Under the pieces are notes generated by a model. That model was given only the letters and a program-made list of their open reading frames with translations. It made no database searches and had not been told where the DNA came from. From Ampullaceana balthica (lineage: Eukaryota > Mollusca > Gastropoda > Lymnaeidae), in contig CALYLW010000137.1 of NCBI GenBank assembly GCA_944989445.1, positions 1,381,323 through 1,445,322 of the forward strand: a stretch of 64,000 bases of DNA, read 5' to 3'. Shown piece by piece: positions 1-13,654 of the stretch; position 1 is the stretch's first letter; the number at the start of each line of letters is the position of its first letter. Position numbers and translations under genes: made by a program.

Positions 1-920
1 TATGCTTTACAACATATTTGATGGATTCACTGGGCCTTACTCAGGACTCACGCGTTCCGGCTTAGAGGAGAATTACCAGGATTTGAAAGGAAAATTGGGG
101 GGGGGGAGTCGTCACGCTAATTAAAGACTTCAGGTGGGTAAGAACTTCTCGTACGCACGCGCACAGCTCTTGTTAATATATGCAACAAAAATGGCGAGGG
201 TCATATTTCCGTTGTGAGAGTTTAAAAAGAAGACTAGCCGCCTCACGAACATGCAACAATAATGTGAAAGATTAAGCAAACACCAATTAGCATATTATTT
301 ATGTATATGACAAAAAAAGTTAGGATGAGAAGGCAACACCGAAGTTGTGGAATCAAAATGAGAAAAGAGAAAAAAAAAGTTTGCAGCGTTCCCCGCCGCT
401 GGACTGACTTAAAGCATCATTATGGTTGCTCAATTCGGCGGCGCACTCACTCTCGTGGCTAGAAGAGATTATTAAAACGAGCTCTGATAAAGGGCAACAA
501 TGCCACATAATAAGCACGTGAAATTTTGACTCTGCTCTCGGCGCGTGGTCCGGGCTGGTTTCGACGTGAATGGGGGGAAAGTGGGGGGGAGGGGAGCGAG
601 CAGCCTCTAGTACCACTAATGAGAAACTTGACGGAATAAAGTCCCCGGTAACAAGGTAACAATCAAACAAAAAACAAACCAAAAAAAAATCATAATAGTA
701 AAAAGCTAATATAAACACGAGGACATGAGTCAAGATTCACGCCTCTTCGGGTGGACACAAGCACACGAGGGCTTTTAATTTAAGGCCGCATAAAGGAGGA
801 CAGAGAAAGGCGGCGGCGACGAACACAAAACAAACACACAAAAAAACTTTAGAGAGAATAGAAAAGACGGGCGACGAAAACCAACACGACGAGGTCTTCA
901 TTGACTTCATTTCAATCTGA
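1..920. other. Unannotated AT-rich noncoding sequence
   Basis: I see no gene, RNA or recognisable repeat apart from short A, G and C homopolymers. A minus-strand frame of 126 codons at 353-733 is hydrophobic, low in complexity and lacks any known motif, so it is not called. Confidence 0.6.
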
Positions 921-1936
921 ATGAGGCCGGGCCTGTCCTTCAGAGGGTCTCATGCCGGGCCTGTCCTTCAGAGGGTCTCATGCCGGGCCTGTCCTTCAGA
1001 GGGTCTCAGGCCAGGCCTGTCCTTCAGAGGGTCTCATGCCGGGCCTGTCCTTCAGAGGGTCTCATGTCGGGCCTGTCCTTCAGAGGGTCTCATGCCGGGC
1101 CTGTCCTTCAGAGGGTCTCAGGCCAGGCCTGTCCTTCAGAGGGTCTCATGCCGGGCCTGTCCTTCAGAGGGTCTCATGCCGGGCCTGTCCTTCAGAGGGT
1201 CTCATGCCAGGCCTGTCCTTCAGAGGGTCTCATGCCGGGCCTGTCCTTCAGAGGGTCTCATGCCGGGCCTGTCCTTCAGAGGGTCTCATGCCGGGCCTGT
1301 CCTTCAGAGGGTCTCATGCCGGGCCTGTCCTTCAGAGGGTCTCATGCCAGGCCTGTCCTTCAGAGGGTCTCATGCCGGGCCTGTCCTTCAGAGGGTCTCA
1401 TGCCGGGCCTGTCCTTCAGAGGGTCTCATGACAGGCCTGTCATTCAGAGGGTCTCATGCCAGGCCTGTCATTCAGAGGGTCTCATGCCAGGCCTGTCATT
1501 CAGAGGGTCTCATGCCAGGCCTGTCATTCAGAGGGTCTCATGCCAGGCCTGTCATTTAGAGGGTCTCATGCCAGGCCTGTCATTCAGAGGGTCTCATTTC
1601 AGGCCTGTCATTCAGAGGGTCTCATGCCAGGCCTGTCATTCAGAGGGTCTCATGCCAGGCCTGTCATTCAGAGGGTCTCATGTCAGGCCTGTCATTCAGA
1701 GGGTCTCATGCCAGGCCTGTCATTCAGAGGGTCTCATGCCGGGCCTGTCCTTCAGAGGGTCTCATGTCAGGCCTGTCATTCAGAGGGTCTCATGCCAGGC
1801 CTGTCATTCAGAGGGTCTCATGTCAGGCCTGTCATTCAGAGGGTCTCATGCCGGGCCTGTCCATCAGAGGGTCTCATGCCGGGCCTGTCCTTCAGAGGGT
1901 CTCATGCCGGGCCTGTCCTTCAGAGGGTCTCATGCC
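921..1936. repeat. 28-bp minisatellite, about 36 copies
   Basis: A 28-bp unit containing GGCCTGTC, TTCAGAGGG and TCTCATGCC repeats head to tail. Two subtypes are visible: CCGGGCCTGTCCTTC, predominant to about 1430, and CCAGGCCTGTCATTC, predominant from about 1431 to 1735, with mixed units after that. Because 28 is not a multiple of 3 and no frame holds a stop, overlapping frames of up to 330 codons run through all three plus-strand phases. They are artefacts of the repeat, not evidence of protein. Confidence 0.95.
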
Positions 1937-4049
1937 GTTAAAACGACAGGGACAACGGCAACACAGATTTAACGAACAATTTGGGAATGTAATGTCTAAA
2001 GTATTTAAGTTTCCAGAGCCCATAGGGTACGATATCCATACATTTTCCATAGCGCCAAATTTAATGATCTATATGATCATCATTACGTGCAATTCAAGAA
2101 TCGATTGATCTTCATGACGGCCATTTCGGCTATCGGAAATTTGAAGAAAATCTTTGTTTGGGGATAAACCTAAAGGAGTCACAACAAGCACCAGCAACAG
2201 GTTCTACTTTTCGAATGTATATATAACGCCCTCGGGGTTTTCGGAAGTCTGATGATGATGATGAACATGAAATACTCGCATAATTATCCGCCTGCTGGTA
2301 GATCATGTCTGGATTTGTAATATTTTACTATCTCGATTTCACGTGTTTTAACCACCAGGCTTTTGAATTGGGAAAGAGCTTAGGGGGCGCGATTTCATCA
2401 TTTTAGAACCCCAACACTCGGAGGGGGCGGGGGAGGAGGAAGGAGGGGGAGGAGGTGGGGAGGAGTTGCCAGCCGGCCCTTATTTCAATGAGGACCACGT
2501 CTGCCACGCCTTGTCCTTCTTTGAAGTCGAATATCGCACCCAGCACCGGTTGACATCAAGTGCATGCTGCACGCGAGAAAGCCGTGATTTCAGCATGGCC
2601 GTGAGCAGTCATCCCTGCTCGTGTCCGACAAAAGGCTGAGAACACCGACCTACTTCTCACCCCATCCCCTCTTTAAAAAATATTTTTTTTTAAAATCCAC
2701 ACACCCCGAGTATAAATGTCAGATTCCAAGCTTCCGGTGTTCACATCCTGCTCAAGATGGCGGCCCAGTGTCGTTTGTCACTGGGTGAAAATGGCGGGAC
2801 CGGCATAATCCCGGGCTCCTTGTAGCGAGTCATTAAATTAACTTCCTCCTTCCTGGGGGGAAAGGTATTATTTTGTCTGTATCAATTTCTGGGCCGGCCG
2901 ACACTCGTGGGCCATATTTCAGCATTTATTGGCTAGCGGGCGCGGGCGGACCGAGCAAGGGAGACGTACGAGTGTTGCAAGGGGATTAAATAAGAAATTT
3001 CTCATCTCTCACTCTGGAAATGTTCCTGGTCACGTGGTCATTCCTCTCTGTGATTCTATTAACGTTTTAGCACCGCCCCGCTTCTATGTTTAGGTCCCTT
3101 TTCAAAATCCACCCCCAAAAAATGCAGGTTATTTTAAAATTAAAGTCCATCTTGTAAGTTTTTGAGCCTCCCCCTCTCCCTTTTTTCCAAAACCCGTATA
3201 CATTAGGGCTGGTACTGATTACAAAAAATTGTTCTATTAATCGTGAAAAAAATTAATCGATTAATCAATTAATTTATGTAAATTATGATTTTTATAACGC
3301 ATATATAGATCCCGTTAAGTCGCGATTCATCATTCATCGCGAAATCGTTTAAGTCGCGGTAATTTCATGGCTCCCAAATTTTGTGACGTAACACAGCAAA
3401 TTCGTTCTGCTATGCAAGATATAAGGAATAGATATAATATATAAAAGTTGAAAACTTTTGGTTAGATTATAGATTGTAAGCGTCAGTATGATATTGGTTC
3501 ATGCTATCATTTAAACCTCAGGTATGCTTTCACCCGAAGCCAAGTGATAAGTAAACTAGCAAAAGTTTTGTTTTTTTAAAATTGTGTCTTCATAAAAACG
3601 ATGCAATAGCGAGTGAACATTATTAGAAATACTCAAGAGAAGTTAATACGTTAGCCGCTAGACTATCCGGAAGAGTGAGAAATATAAAGCACTCACTTGC
3701 AGTAAAACGGCCATCCATATAGTAGTACCTACGCCCTTAGTAGGAAGTAGGTCATTGAAATCGGAATCTTTCGGCCGAGACCGGAGAAAGGTCGACAAAG
3801 AATTTCGGTTCAAGCCAAAACAACACCCCGAAAGTTATGAGAGGGAAACTTTCAAAGATGAAATTCGGTCATATTCGGATGAGGGATTTTTATTAATTTA
3901 AAGTACTTTCCGGTTCAAACCCCAAAGTACTCATATCTATAACGGGGGAGGGGGAGGGGGGAATGAATTAACTATTATACAATTTATTATCATCAAATTT
4001 CTAAGCGTGAATATATTCAAAGTCCCAACAAACCCATCTGGGATACACA
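1937..4049. other. Mostly unique noncoding sequence
   Basis: Relatively complex sequence at 2460-3060 includes CG-rich stretches (GGGCCGGCCGACACTCG, GGCTAGCGGGCGCG) and a GGTCACGTGGTC palindromic region. This could be regulatory. A TAGGGCTG element fragment (3204-3475) is listed separately. No open frame of note. Confidence 0.5.
3204..3475 (-). mobile_element. Truncated TAGGGCTG element (hAT-like, short type)
   Basis: The segment starts TAGGGCTGGTACTGATTAC and continues with an ATTAATCGATTAAT-rich region. It then runs through CCGTTAAGTCGCG, GTGACGTAACACAGC and TTCGTTCTGCTATGCAAGA, blocks also present in opposite orientation at 34343-34746 and 46974-47409. The second terminus (CGGAAATTAACG side) is missing, so this copy is truncated. 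Confidence 0.7.
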
Positions 4050-4574
4050 CGCCATCACTCGACTCTATACACTCTGATGTATTAGCCGCCATAACTCGAC
4101 TCTATACACTCTGATGTATTAGCCGCCATCACTCGACTCTATACACTCTGATGTATTAGCCGCAATCACTCGACTCTATACACTCTGATGTATTAGCCGC
4201 CATCACTCGACTCTATACACTCTGATGTATTAGCCGCCATCACTCGACTCTATACACTCTGATGTATTAGCCGCCATCACTCGACTCTATACACTCTGAT
4301 GTATTAGCCGCCATCACTCGACTCTATACACTCTGATGTATTAGCCGCCATCACTCGACTCTATACACTCTGATGTATTAGCCGCCATCACTCGACTCTA
4401 TACACTCTGATGTATTAGCCGCCATCACTCGACTCTATACACTCTGATGTATTAGCCGCCATCACTCGACTCTATACACTCTGATGTATTAGCCGCCATC
4501 ACTCGACTCTATACACTCTGATGTATTAGCCGCCATCACTCGACTCTATACACTCTGATGTATTAGCCACCATC
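4050..4574. repeat. 37-bp satellite array, about 14 copies
   Basis: Nearly identical units contain CACTCGACTCTATACACTC and TGATGTATTAGCCGCC with an exact 37-bp period. Only isolated substitutions occur (ATAACTCG in one unit, GCAATCAC in another). This suggests recent expansion or homogenisation. Confidence 0.95.
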
Positions 4575-4604
4575 CAACATTGTTCACAACGAGAAGTATC
4601 AATT

Positions 4605-5525
4605 CTCACTCAGAGCGACTCCCTGATACATTTCTCTCAGGAAGATTCCCTGATACATTTCTCTCAGGAAGATTCCCTGATACATTTCTCTCAGAGCGAT
4701 TCCCTGATACATTTCTCTCAGGAAGATTCCCTGATACATTTCTCTCAGAGCGATTCCCTGATACATTTCTCTCAGGAAGATTCCCTGATACATTTCTCTC
4801 AGGAAGATTCCCTGATACATTTCTCTCAGAGCGATTCCCTGATACATTTCTCTCAGGAAGATTCCCTGATACATTTCTCTCAGGAAGATTCCCTGATACA
4901 TTTCTCTCAGGAAGATTCCTTGATACATTTCTCTCAGGAAGATTCCCTGATACATTTCTCTAAGGAAGATTCCCTGATACAATTCTCTCAGGAAGATTTC
5001 CTGATACATTTCTCTCAGGAAGATTCCCTGATACATTTCTCTCAGGAAGATTCCCTGATACATTTCTCTCAGGAAGATTCCCTGATACATTTCTCTCAGG
5101 AAGATTCCCTGATACATTTCTCTCAGGAAGATTCCCTGATACATTTCTCTCAGGAAGATTCCCCGATACATTTCTCTCAGGAAAATTCCCTGATACATTT
5201 CTCTCAGAGCGACTCCCTGATACATTTCTCTCAGGAAAATTCCCTGATACATTTCTCTCAAGAAGATTCCCTGATACATTTCTCTCAGGAAGATTCCCTG
5301 ATACAATTCTCTCAGGAAGATTCCCTGATACATTTCTCTCAGAGCGACTCCCTGATACAATTTTCTCAGGAAGATTCTGCGATACATTTCTCGCAGGAAG
5401 ATTCCCTGATACATTTCTCTCAGGAAGATTCCCTGATACATTTCTCTCAAGAAGATTCCCTGATACATTTCTCTCAGGAAGATTCCCTGATACATTTCTC
5501 TCAGAGCGATTCCCTGATACATTTC
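4605..5525. repeat. 27-bp satellite array, about 34 copies
   Basis: The units contain TCCCTGATACATTTCTCTCAG followed by either GAAGAT or AGCGAC/T. The period of 27 bp is nine codons with no stop in several phases. Both strands therefore show long frames; the minus-strand one reads as repeats of REMYQGIFL over about 300 residues. There is no start context, signal peptide or flanking exon to support translation. The array begins only about 30 bp after the preceding 37-bp array ends. Confidence 0.95.
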
Positions 5526-8500
5526 CTCGGCGTTAGGCAATTTTCTCCAAGCGGGATCCTTTTCCCACCACAATGTGGCGCAGTTCACACCATCCCCCCT
5601 CTCTCCCCCAACACCACCGCCACCCCCACACGCCTGCGTCTCATCAAACACCCCCAGCCCCCGGTAAAACTGCACGAGGGACCCCAGGTTGTCAAAACGT
5701 GGAATGGGCCGAAACCAGTCGCCATCTTAGAGTGGTGGAAAGAAAAACAAAAATACAAAACAACAACCGCCTCAGATCGATTGCCGACGATATAATTATT
5801 ACCTCCCTTTCTCGGCGTAATTTTTGCTCCATCCTCCCCCCTGCGGTAACATATATTTGTTTCATAGGAACAATCGGCCCATTATTGGGGGCCCGGCACC
5901 CGAGTTCAGGATAAATTGGACAAGATTACATGGGAATGAAAAGTATGGCACGAGGATCCTGGAGGGCTCAAGGCAGGCTGAGTCGTTTCATTGGAACCGC
6001 AATTTGATGATTATTTCCAATCCCAATTATAAAAAAAAATATTTTTTTTAAAGTTTTTAAAAAGAAACCAAACATTTTCAGGCCTGGGGAAAATAAAAAG
6101 ACGTAATTTGAGGATATAGAATGTGAAGACTGCTGGGGGAAAAAAAGAAGAGGGGTAGGCGCATGGAGTAATGGACACCAACTGCGGAGTCGAAGTTGGC
6201 ATTAAACTTCAGGTCTGCAGACAAACAATTTTGCGCTATATTTTGTTATGTCCTGTTTGTGTTTTTTTAAGCCAATTTTATGGTTATGCTCGCATGATGA
6301 GCTGCTATTCTTACATGTCATAATCTATTCGATCAGATTGTCTGATTGATTATGATTTTTGTTTGTTTGCGTGTTTTGCCGCGACGAATCACAGTTCAAC
6401 AAGACTCGCCCGCGTCTCGCCTGGGATGTATTTGTTTTACTTATGTCCTGTCGTCTTGATCCTCTGTTAAGACTCGTGTTCAAATGATGGAGTAAATCTC
6501 ACAAGAAGAAAGTTTACATTTTGTTGGGGATGTCAAACCCCCCGCTATATAAACACTGTATCTATATATAAATAAATAAATACATTCTTTTTTGTCCATA
6601 TTGTTGACCAATCTACAAAAATCTCCCTTGACATTCACAAGGGATTGTATCGCTTTAGAAATCTAAACATTAAAAGGCAAGAGGATCCCTTTAGAAAAAT
6701 ACCCGAAATAGGAAAGCCACCTAACCGTTAACGGCAGGTGGCTACGCAAAACAGGCCGCTGGGGGAAAAACAAACAAATACACACGAGATATTGTGTGTG
6801 TGTGTTCTTCTTTAGTTCTAGAAAGAGCCAAGACAAGAGAGGAATACAACAGAGACCAAAAACAAGACACACAGAAATATTTTTTTAAAAAGCCAGCGAT
6901 GTCCAGGCCCACAAAAAAACACTGGAGCCTCTTAACTCACTTTCTCACACCAGTGACCACAAGACTCATTAAAACTGGTGCACTTGATTAGGCAGGTCAA
7001 AATAAGGGGCCACCATCGGAGAAGGGGGGGGGCGCGGGGCCGGGGGCTGAAGTTGATTTATGAAAACACAATAATAATTATTGAAAGGAAAAAAAAAGGT
7101 TTTATTACTCTCCACCCCAGCATCCGCACACCACACTTCCGTTTTCTTCTTTTTAATAGTCACTTAAAGGAGTCGATTTAAAAGAAGGATGAAAATAATT
7201 CGATGGACACTCGGATTTTTCCGTGTAGCAAAACTGGATATATATAGGAGAAACAATAATTTTCAAACCTGTCTCGGACGAGACTGTGTAAAGTAAATCA
7301 ATTTATGTTGGCGAAAATAAAAAAGAAGGAAATTGAGCAACTGTTTAATCTAGAATGGCTCTGGACCAGAGTTAAGGGGGGAAAAAGGCAATGTGTGTTT
7401 TTTTTAAAATATCTTTTTTAAAGGAGACGCCATTAGATATGACTTGGTGGTGTGAGTGTGATTGCGTGAGTGTGTGTGTGTGTGTTTGTGTGTGTTTGTG
7501 TGTGTGTGTGTGTAAATAATGTCAAGATTGTCGGTTGGCCCATGTGTGTGTGTGTGTTTGACGAAGTTGGCAGGTGTGTGGATGACGCTCACATTTATAA
7601 CAAACGCAGCTTGGCGCGGATTAAACAGTTACTAATGACGTCACTGACTTTAAACCTGCACGCAGGAACAGCAGAGAACAAACGAATGAGTTGATGTCCG
7701 AATGACTAGCGCCATGCAGTCGTGATGACTAAACCAGTGTTAAGACGCGGTCTTTGATCCGTGCCAGTTTTTTTTTGTGATCGCCCACGGATCTTATACA
7801 ATACGCGGCTCAAGATTTTCCGGCTTCCCCTTATAGCGCATAGATTGTGGACATGTCACTGGATAACATTGACTGACCCCCAACTTGAGCCGAGGGGGGT
7901 CGACCCCCATACATTTCTGAACGCGGGGTATGATTGAAACTTGACCACAAAAAAAAATCAATCCTTTCTGTTGCTTATTACAAGATCGGAAAACGTGTCC
8001 AGTGGAACAAAAAGAAACCAAGAAAACAGCACTCGCGCATACAAAATATATTTAAAAAGAAACAAATGAAATGAAATAAAGTTATGAAAACACTTCACTG
8101 GAATATAGGCGCAACAATGGAGGAAATCGATAAAGCAATCAGGAGTGTGGGGGACTTTTTTTTTCTTCAATTTTTTTCGAGCAGTCATGGCCAATGAAAC
8201 AATGCCCTGACGTATGCGAACAAATGGCGCCCGTGTAGCGGTCTCTGTGGTAAAGAGCTTCCTAACAAATTGCTTGTCTCGGCCTTAATTATTTCCTTGT
8301 TTCTAAAAGAGCCCAGCTCCAACAAACAATTTTTAAATCAACATTTTTTTAAACAAATACGTGACCAAAAAGAACAACGATAAAATTTTTTAAAATCTGC
8401 AATTTAAAAAACAAATTTAATTGGATTTTGGAAGGTTAAAAAAAATTAAAAAATAATAAATAAATAAAACAAAGAAAAGAACTGAAGTTTTGAATCAGAA

Positions 8501-8640
8501 ATGCTCAAATTCTTTCTATTCTTGAAAGAAAACACGTTTTTCGCCTTTAAAAATAAAAAAAAATATATAAAAACTTATATGTTAGTGATAAAGAGGAGAC
8601 CTACAAAAGGTGAATTGGTTGGTTCGGTTTGAAAAAAAAA
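5526..8640. other. Noncoding sequence with a GT microsatellite
   Basis: 5526-5990 is moderately complex and CG-containing but not recognisably coding. The remainder is AT-rich with poly-A and poly-T runs. A (GT)n tract with interruptions lies at about 7453-7562. No gene or named element recognised. Confidence 0.5.
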
Positions 8641-8771
8641 CAACTATTGTAACAACTATTGTAACAACTATTGTAACAACTATTGTAACAACTATTGTAA
8701 CAACTATTGTAACAACTATTGTAACAACTATTGTAACAACTATTGTAACAACTATTGTAACAACTATTGTT
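8641..8771. repeat. 12-bp tandem array, about 11 copies
   Basis: A perfect 12-bp unit, AACAACTATTGT, repeats without variation until the last copy. It lies between poly-A runs. Confidence 0.95.
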
Positions 8772-9526
8772 AAACGTAAGTAAAAAAAAATCAATGAGTA
8801 AAGATTATATATATGAACTTCTCCTCCTCCGCTGAGTCTATCTCTCTATCCGGTCTCTCTCTCTCTCTACCTCTACCTCTATCCCCTCCCAAAGCCTCAA
8901 GGCTTTCATCGATTGGTTTGGTGTTGATTACAGAGATGGCGACAAGCCAATGAAATCCGACGCCAATGCAAGCACTCGGGGTAATTCTCCTCTCGCCCGT
9001 TTTATCCGCTCGTAGGCTCCTCGGCGAGCTATGGCATGGCAATCTCCGCTACTTCCTCGGCCAGTGCCACATCAGCACGACCCGTAATGCACGGGATTGA
9101 CTTCCGGTTCAAATTAATATCCGCTGTTGTGGGCATGCGCAGGCGGGGGTGCCATCTTCTGCCAGTCGAAGGGCGTTGCAGGAGGGTATAGAGAGAGAGA
9201 GAGAGAGGAAAAAAAAATAATAAACGACTCTTGGAGACAAAGGCGGAGCACTCTGGGCCACGGGAACCGCGGTAAAACAAAACAACAAAAACAAAATGGT
9301 TGACCGCTGTGCCGGGACAATAATTCATTGTGGTGACAGAATCCCAATACCCTCCCCCCCCCCACAAATGAAACAAGTCAGGAGCTCCCGCCACGATGAT
9401 GTGACGCAACGGCAAACCGTTGGTGGACACGTGAAAGGTGACAGGGGGACAGCGCGGTCGGTAGACTGGTAGTGGAAAATCTGTTACAGATGTAGCAGCA
9501 GCGCCGAGCCCGCAACGAGCGCTTAT

Positions 9527-9567
<41 letters not shown>

Positions 9568-11997
9568 AGAGAGAGAGAGAGCCAGAGAGAGAGAGAGCCA
9601 GAGAGAGAGAGAGAGAGTAACACGTACGTTAATAGTCAGGGTCATGGCAGCTGTCCTACACGACCTGATGATAACTTTAAAAAAACAACAAAAAAAAACA
9701 ATAAGACCACTTTCCACTGTCCACTCCTTTTAAACAGGTTAGGCAAAGTTGACGTGTACGCTTGTCTACTGAATGCCCCAAAAAAAAGCATTTCCGCCGC
9801 ATGCACTTTGTGAACGTTGAAGACATGAAGGGATTTTTAGATGTTAGGGGGACTCGAAATTAGTCTAGATGCCACAATTCAGATTATCCCCCCATCCATG
9901 TTATTCATGATTATCGTTTGCAAGAGTAAACATAAAATCATAAAAACTGTTTCTGAAGAAAGTATTTGAAGAAAAAAAAAGTCCAATCAAGAGAAAAAAT
10001 CCATAAAGAAAATATTTGCATATTCCGATGGGCTTATAGAAGTTTTATTTATTATGATAATTTTTATATATATATATATATATTTTTTTTTAAAGGTTTA
10101 GATGAGGAAGGATGTCGAACAACGATGAGGAGTTGGTCCCTCTGACATGGCTCCAAACACGTGAGAGTACTTTCAGCTCCCTGTTCTCGCTCCCACCCCA
10201 CGCCCCCCCCCCGAGGGTGTTTTTGTATGATAATGCTCCCGACTTCCGCCACGACCAGCACTCAACATCCAGGGCCGTCAGCGGAGCTCCCAGCCCCCTG
10301 CCCCTCCCCCCAAAAGGCCCATCGATAATTATCGACCACAGCAGTGGTTTTCTTCAACGCTGGTATTATTTTCAACAAGGGGCCGTATAGCTTTCACCTG
10401 TAAGAGTTATTGACTGCCCCCCCCCCGCCCCGTGACCCTCGTATCATCAGATAACATAATTTAATAACTAATTATTACAATTTCAACGGATCAAACCATT
10501 CTAACTAACAAAAAATATTCAGATTCCAGCGTTTAAAAAAAAAGTATTTCTTTCTTATCGTTTCTTTCTTTCTTTTCTTTTATTATTATTATTATTTTTT
10601 TAATTTTTTTTTAAATTTCACCTCCAGAGCAAAGATAAATACTCCCCTCCCCCCTCCCCAAATGAAAATAGTTTTCGACAGAATTCGATGGAACAATTGA
10701 AAGCTAGCCATCAACTTTTATTTGCCTCATTCGTAGAAAACAAACTAAAACTCTAATTGAAGTGAGTTTTGTTGTTTGTTTGTTATTGTAAATCATTGTA
10801 TTAAACTGTTATGGTCCATCGCAATGGGGTAGGTGTATCACCGAGACAGCCCCCCCCCCTTCAACACCGTGAACCCTCGTTGCAAAAGCTCGCGTAAGAT
10901 CTTAAGGCCGACAAACGCGTTGTGGCACTCTTCAGGTCCCCGGCACATGAAGCTGATAACGAGACACTCGTCGCAGAAGCAGATCTGGGATACACTCTTC
11001 AACACTGCATGTCGCGCATTCGGCTACTCTCTAAAAACATGCTTCCGTATTATTAGCTCTGTTGTATTTATTGTTTGTCTTTATTGTTTGTTCGAGATAC
11101 GAGAGCGGGGTGTTGGTGGGGAGGTGGGGAGGTGGAGGTAAAGGGGGGGGGCAATACACCTGAAATCGTGGCGGGAGTTATTTGAGGTAGAAAGAGGTAG
11201 AGTTTAGAAGTGGAGTTTTTATGTGTTTTTTTTCCCTTCTTCTTTCTTTCGTCCTTTTCTTTCATTTAAATACGCGAACGGGCGCCCGTCCATTTGTTGA
11301 TCGAATGAAAACAATACAACGATGACGCCAAAGAAAAGAGCTTTCGTTGCCGGGGGATGGGGAGGAGAAAGCGCTCGCGAGGAAGTCCTTATGGCTCTTT
11401 ACAGGTGCAGCCGAGCCTGTCCTGGCGAGGGCTACTCACAGCGGTGTCACAAAGTCGTAATGGACACTTAAGCACGCGCAGCAGCGGATGGAGACATTCT
11501 TATCCTCGCAGAACGCCGGCACCATCTTTCGGGATTAGTTTTTGTTATTCCATCTGTTTTTTTATATATATATAAAGAGCGTGTATGAAGAAGAGGACTG
11601 TTTTTAAAATAATAATAATTTTAAATTTTTTAAAAAAAAAGAGCAACAAAAAGTTTGAAGGATTAAATATCAAACTACAGAAAACAATTTCCAGCGTGTT
11701 TAAGGTTTTCAAAAATAATTTTTTTTAAAAAAAATGTTTCTTTTGCGTAGGGGGTAGAGGGAAAAAAAAATGGGGGGGTGGGGGGGTGCAAAATATTTGT
11801 TAATGTAAAAGAGTGAGTGAGCGGGTTACGGATTATTTTTTCCTTGGGACGTATCAATGTAGGGGAGATAATAAGAAACGTTTAAATGACTCCACATTCT
11901 ACTGAACGACATGGGCGCTGAGTTCCCTTCCTTATTGGACACAAAGCTGCCGAGATCTTATACACACTTTGAAAAACTCAAAGTAAATGAAACGAAT
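8772..11997. other. Noncoding sequence with GA/CT and TA microsatellites
   Basis: The span holds CT-rich sequence at 8818-8885, a GA tract at 9529-9618 interrupted by GAGCCAGAGA, and a TA tract near 10065-10083. More complex sequence occurs at 8930-9440 and 11280-11530. No open frame resembles a known domain. Confidence 0.5.
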
Positions 11998-12325
11998 GAC
12001 GGGGGGTCTGTATGACGGGGGGGGGGTCTGTATGATAGGGGGTCTGTATGATGGGGGTCTGTATGGCGGGGGGGTCTGTATGATGGGGGGTCTGTATGAC
12101 GGGGGTCTGTATGATGGGGGTCTGTATGACGGGGGTCTGTATGACGGAGGTCTGTATGGTGGGGGGGGTCTGTATGACGGGGGTCAGTATGATGGGGGGT
12201 CTGTATGACGGGGGTCTGTTTGACGGGGGTCTGTATGACGGGGGGTCTGTATGATGGAGGGTCTGTATGATGGGGGGTCTTTATGATGGGGGGTCTGTAT
12301 GACGAGGGGTCTGTATGGCGGGGGG
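11998..12325. repeat. G-rich 15-17-bp tandem array, about 20 copies
   Basis: Variants of GGGGGTCTGTATGACG repeat with G-run lengths of about 3 to 9. The variable G runs suggest replication slippage and could form G-quadruplexes. Confidence 0.9.
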
Positions 12326-13654
12326 GGGGTGGAAGCTCGGCATGATCTGCACCGGCGGAAATTGAAAAATGGCCCGCGGACGGTCAGCCCTTACACGTGT
12401 CGTCTCGTGCTAAAGACGAGCGTTTACATCACAGCGTCCGACCTTGTCCTCGTGAGCGCACAAAGCCGGGGTCCCGAGCACCTCGTCACTCTCTCGGTTC
12501 ACTCTCGCGGCGGATGTGCAGAGGTAAAAAAAAATTGAAGAAGAAATAAAAAGAACATAGAAAAGAGAGCTCAGATTTGAATTTGGTTCCGGTCGAGCGA
12601 GGATCAATCCACACTGACAGTCAGCGTCTTTCTCCAGCCAGTCCCCAATACCTTATTGTCCCTCGCGGGCCGCTCAAGTAGTTCGAACGCTGCATATAGC
12701 CGCTCGCGACACGGGCCGGCTAAATGCTGGCAACAATCGCGGTGAAAACGCAATTAAATATACTAGCACTGCCGAGAGCGGCCATTGTCGGGCGACGCGT
12801 CGGGCCGATTTTTTTTAAATAAAAACTATTTTTTTCCCCATCTAATCCTTCTTACAATGTCTTCCACCCTCTCCCCCTCCCTTGGCTGTAAAGGTTTCAT
12901 TTTTAGCTGCGGATGGCTGTGGGTACATGAAAAGCAGACTAAGGCGTTAATGGAGAACAGACTCAAAAGAAACACTGCGTACAATGTGTACAAGGTTTTT
13001 GATGAGGTTCATTGAATGAACGCTACTCAAGTCGTCAAGAGGGGTGGGATATAAGAAAGGAAAAAAGTAAGAAGAAAGGCAAGATAGAGAAGAGATTTTT
13101 GAGATTTTTTTTCGTTTGGTTACGTTGTGTAGGATTTATTACATCGCTTTGATAGTAGCTCTAAAGATGCTAGAGATAGCGATGCTTGTCGTGTTTTTCT
13201 CGCTATGATGTACTATCGGAGTACCCATACGTTCATATTCGCGACAATACGCATGGATCTAGTAGTGGCATTTTGCAACAAGGTCTTTTTACGCGCTTCG
13301 CGAGAACAGAGATTCTCGAGTGATTTGTGTTTACATATCTGAATCCGTGAATTTAAGTATTGTATTGAAAACGTGTGGACACTTCTATAACGCCCTGAAG
13401 CCAACAGGTGATCTGATTATGCCATCTGGAAATGACCGAACGTTTTCCGAAAATACCACCCCCGCCTCCCCCTCAACCACCACCATCGGGCGACAGCTTC
13501 AGTCGGTTGACGCCCCGTCCCACTGAACATTTACCCCCCTCCCCTTTTCGTACTAAGCAACTATTTTTTAAAACAAAATATCTTCCCCCCCCCCACACAC
13601 ACGCCATAGTTGTCATAGCCCAGGCAACCAACTCCGTCCGTCGTCAGCGAGCTA
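12326..13654. other. Partly CG-rich unique noncoding sequence
   Basis: 12340-12800 is complex and CpG-containing (GCCCGCGGACGG, CCGCTCGCGACACGGGCC). The remainder is ordinary. I see no exon with conserved Pax C-terminal or other known motifs. Confidence 0.45.

Noticed and set aside
921..1972. Overlapping plus-strand frames up to 330 codons
   Set aside because: They are the three readings of one 28-bp minisatellite and decode the same bases.
4599..5675. 358-codon minus-strand frame with REMYQGIFL repeats
   Set aside because: It lies wholly over the 27-bp satellite; a stop-free unit whose length is divisible by three gives such a frame automatically, and no exon or signal supports it.
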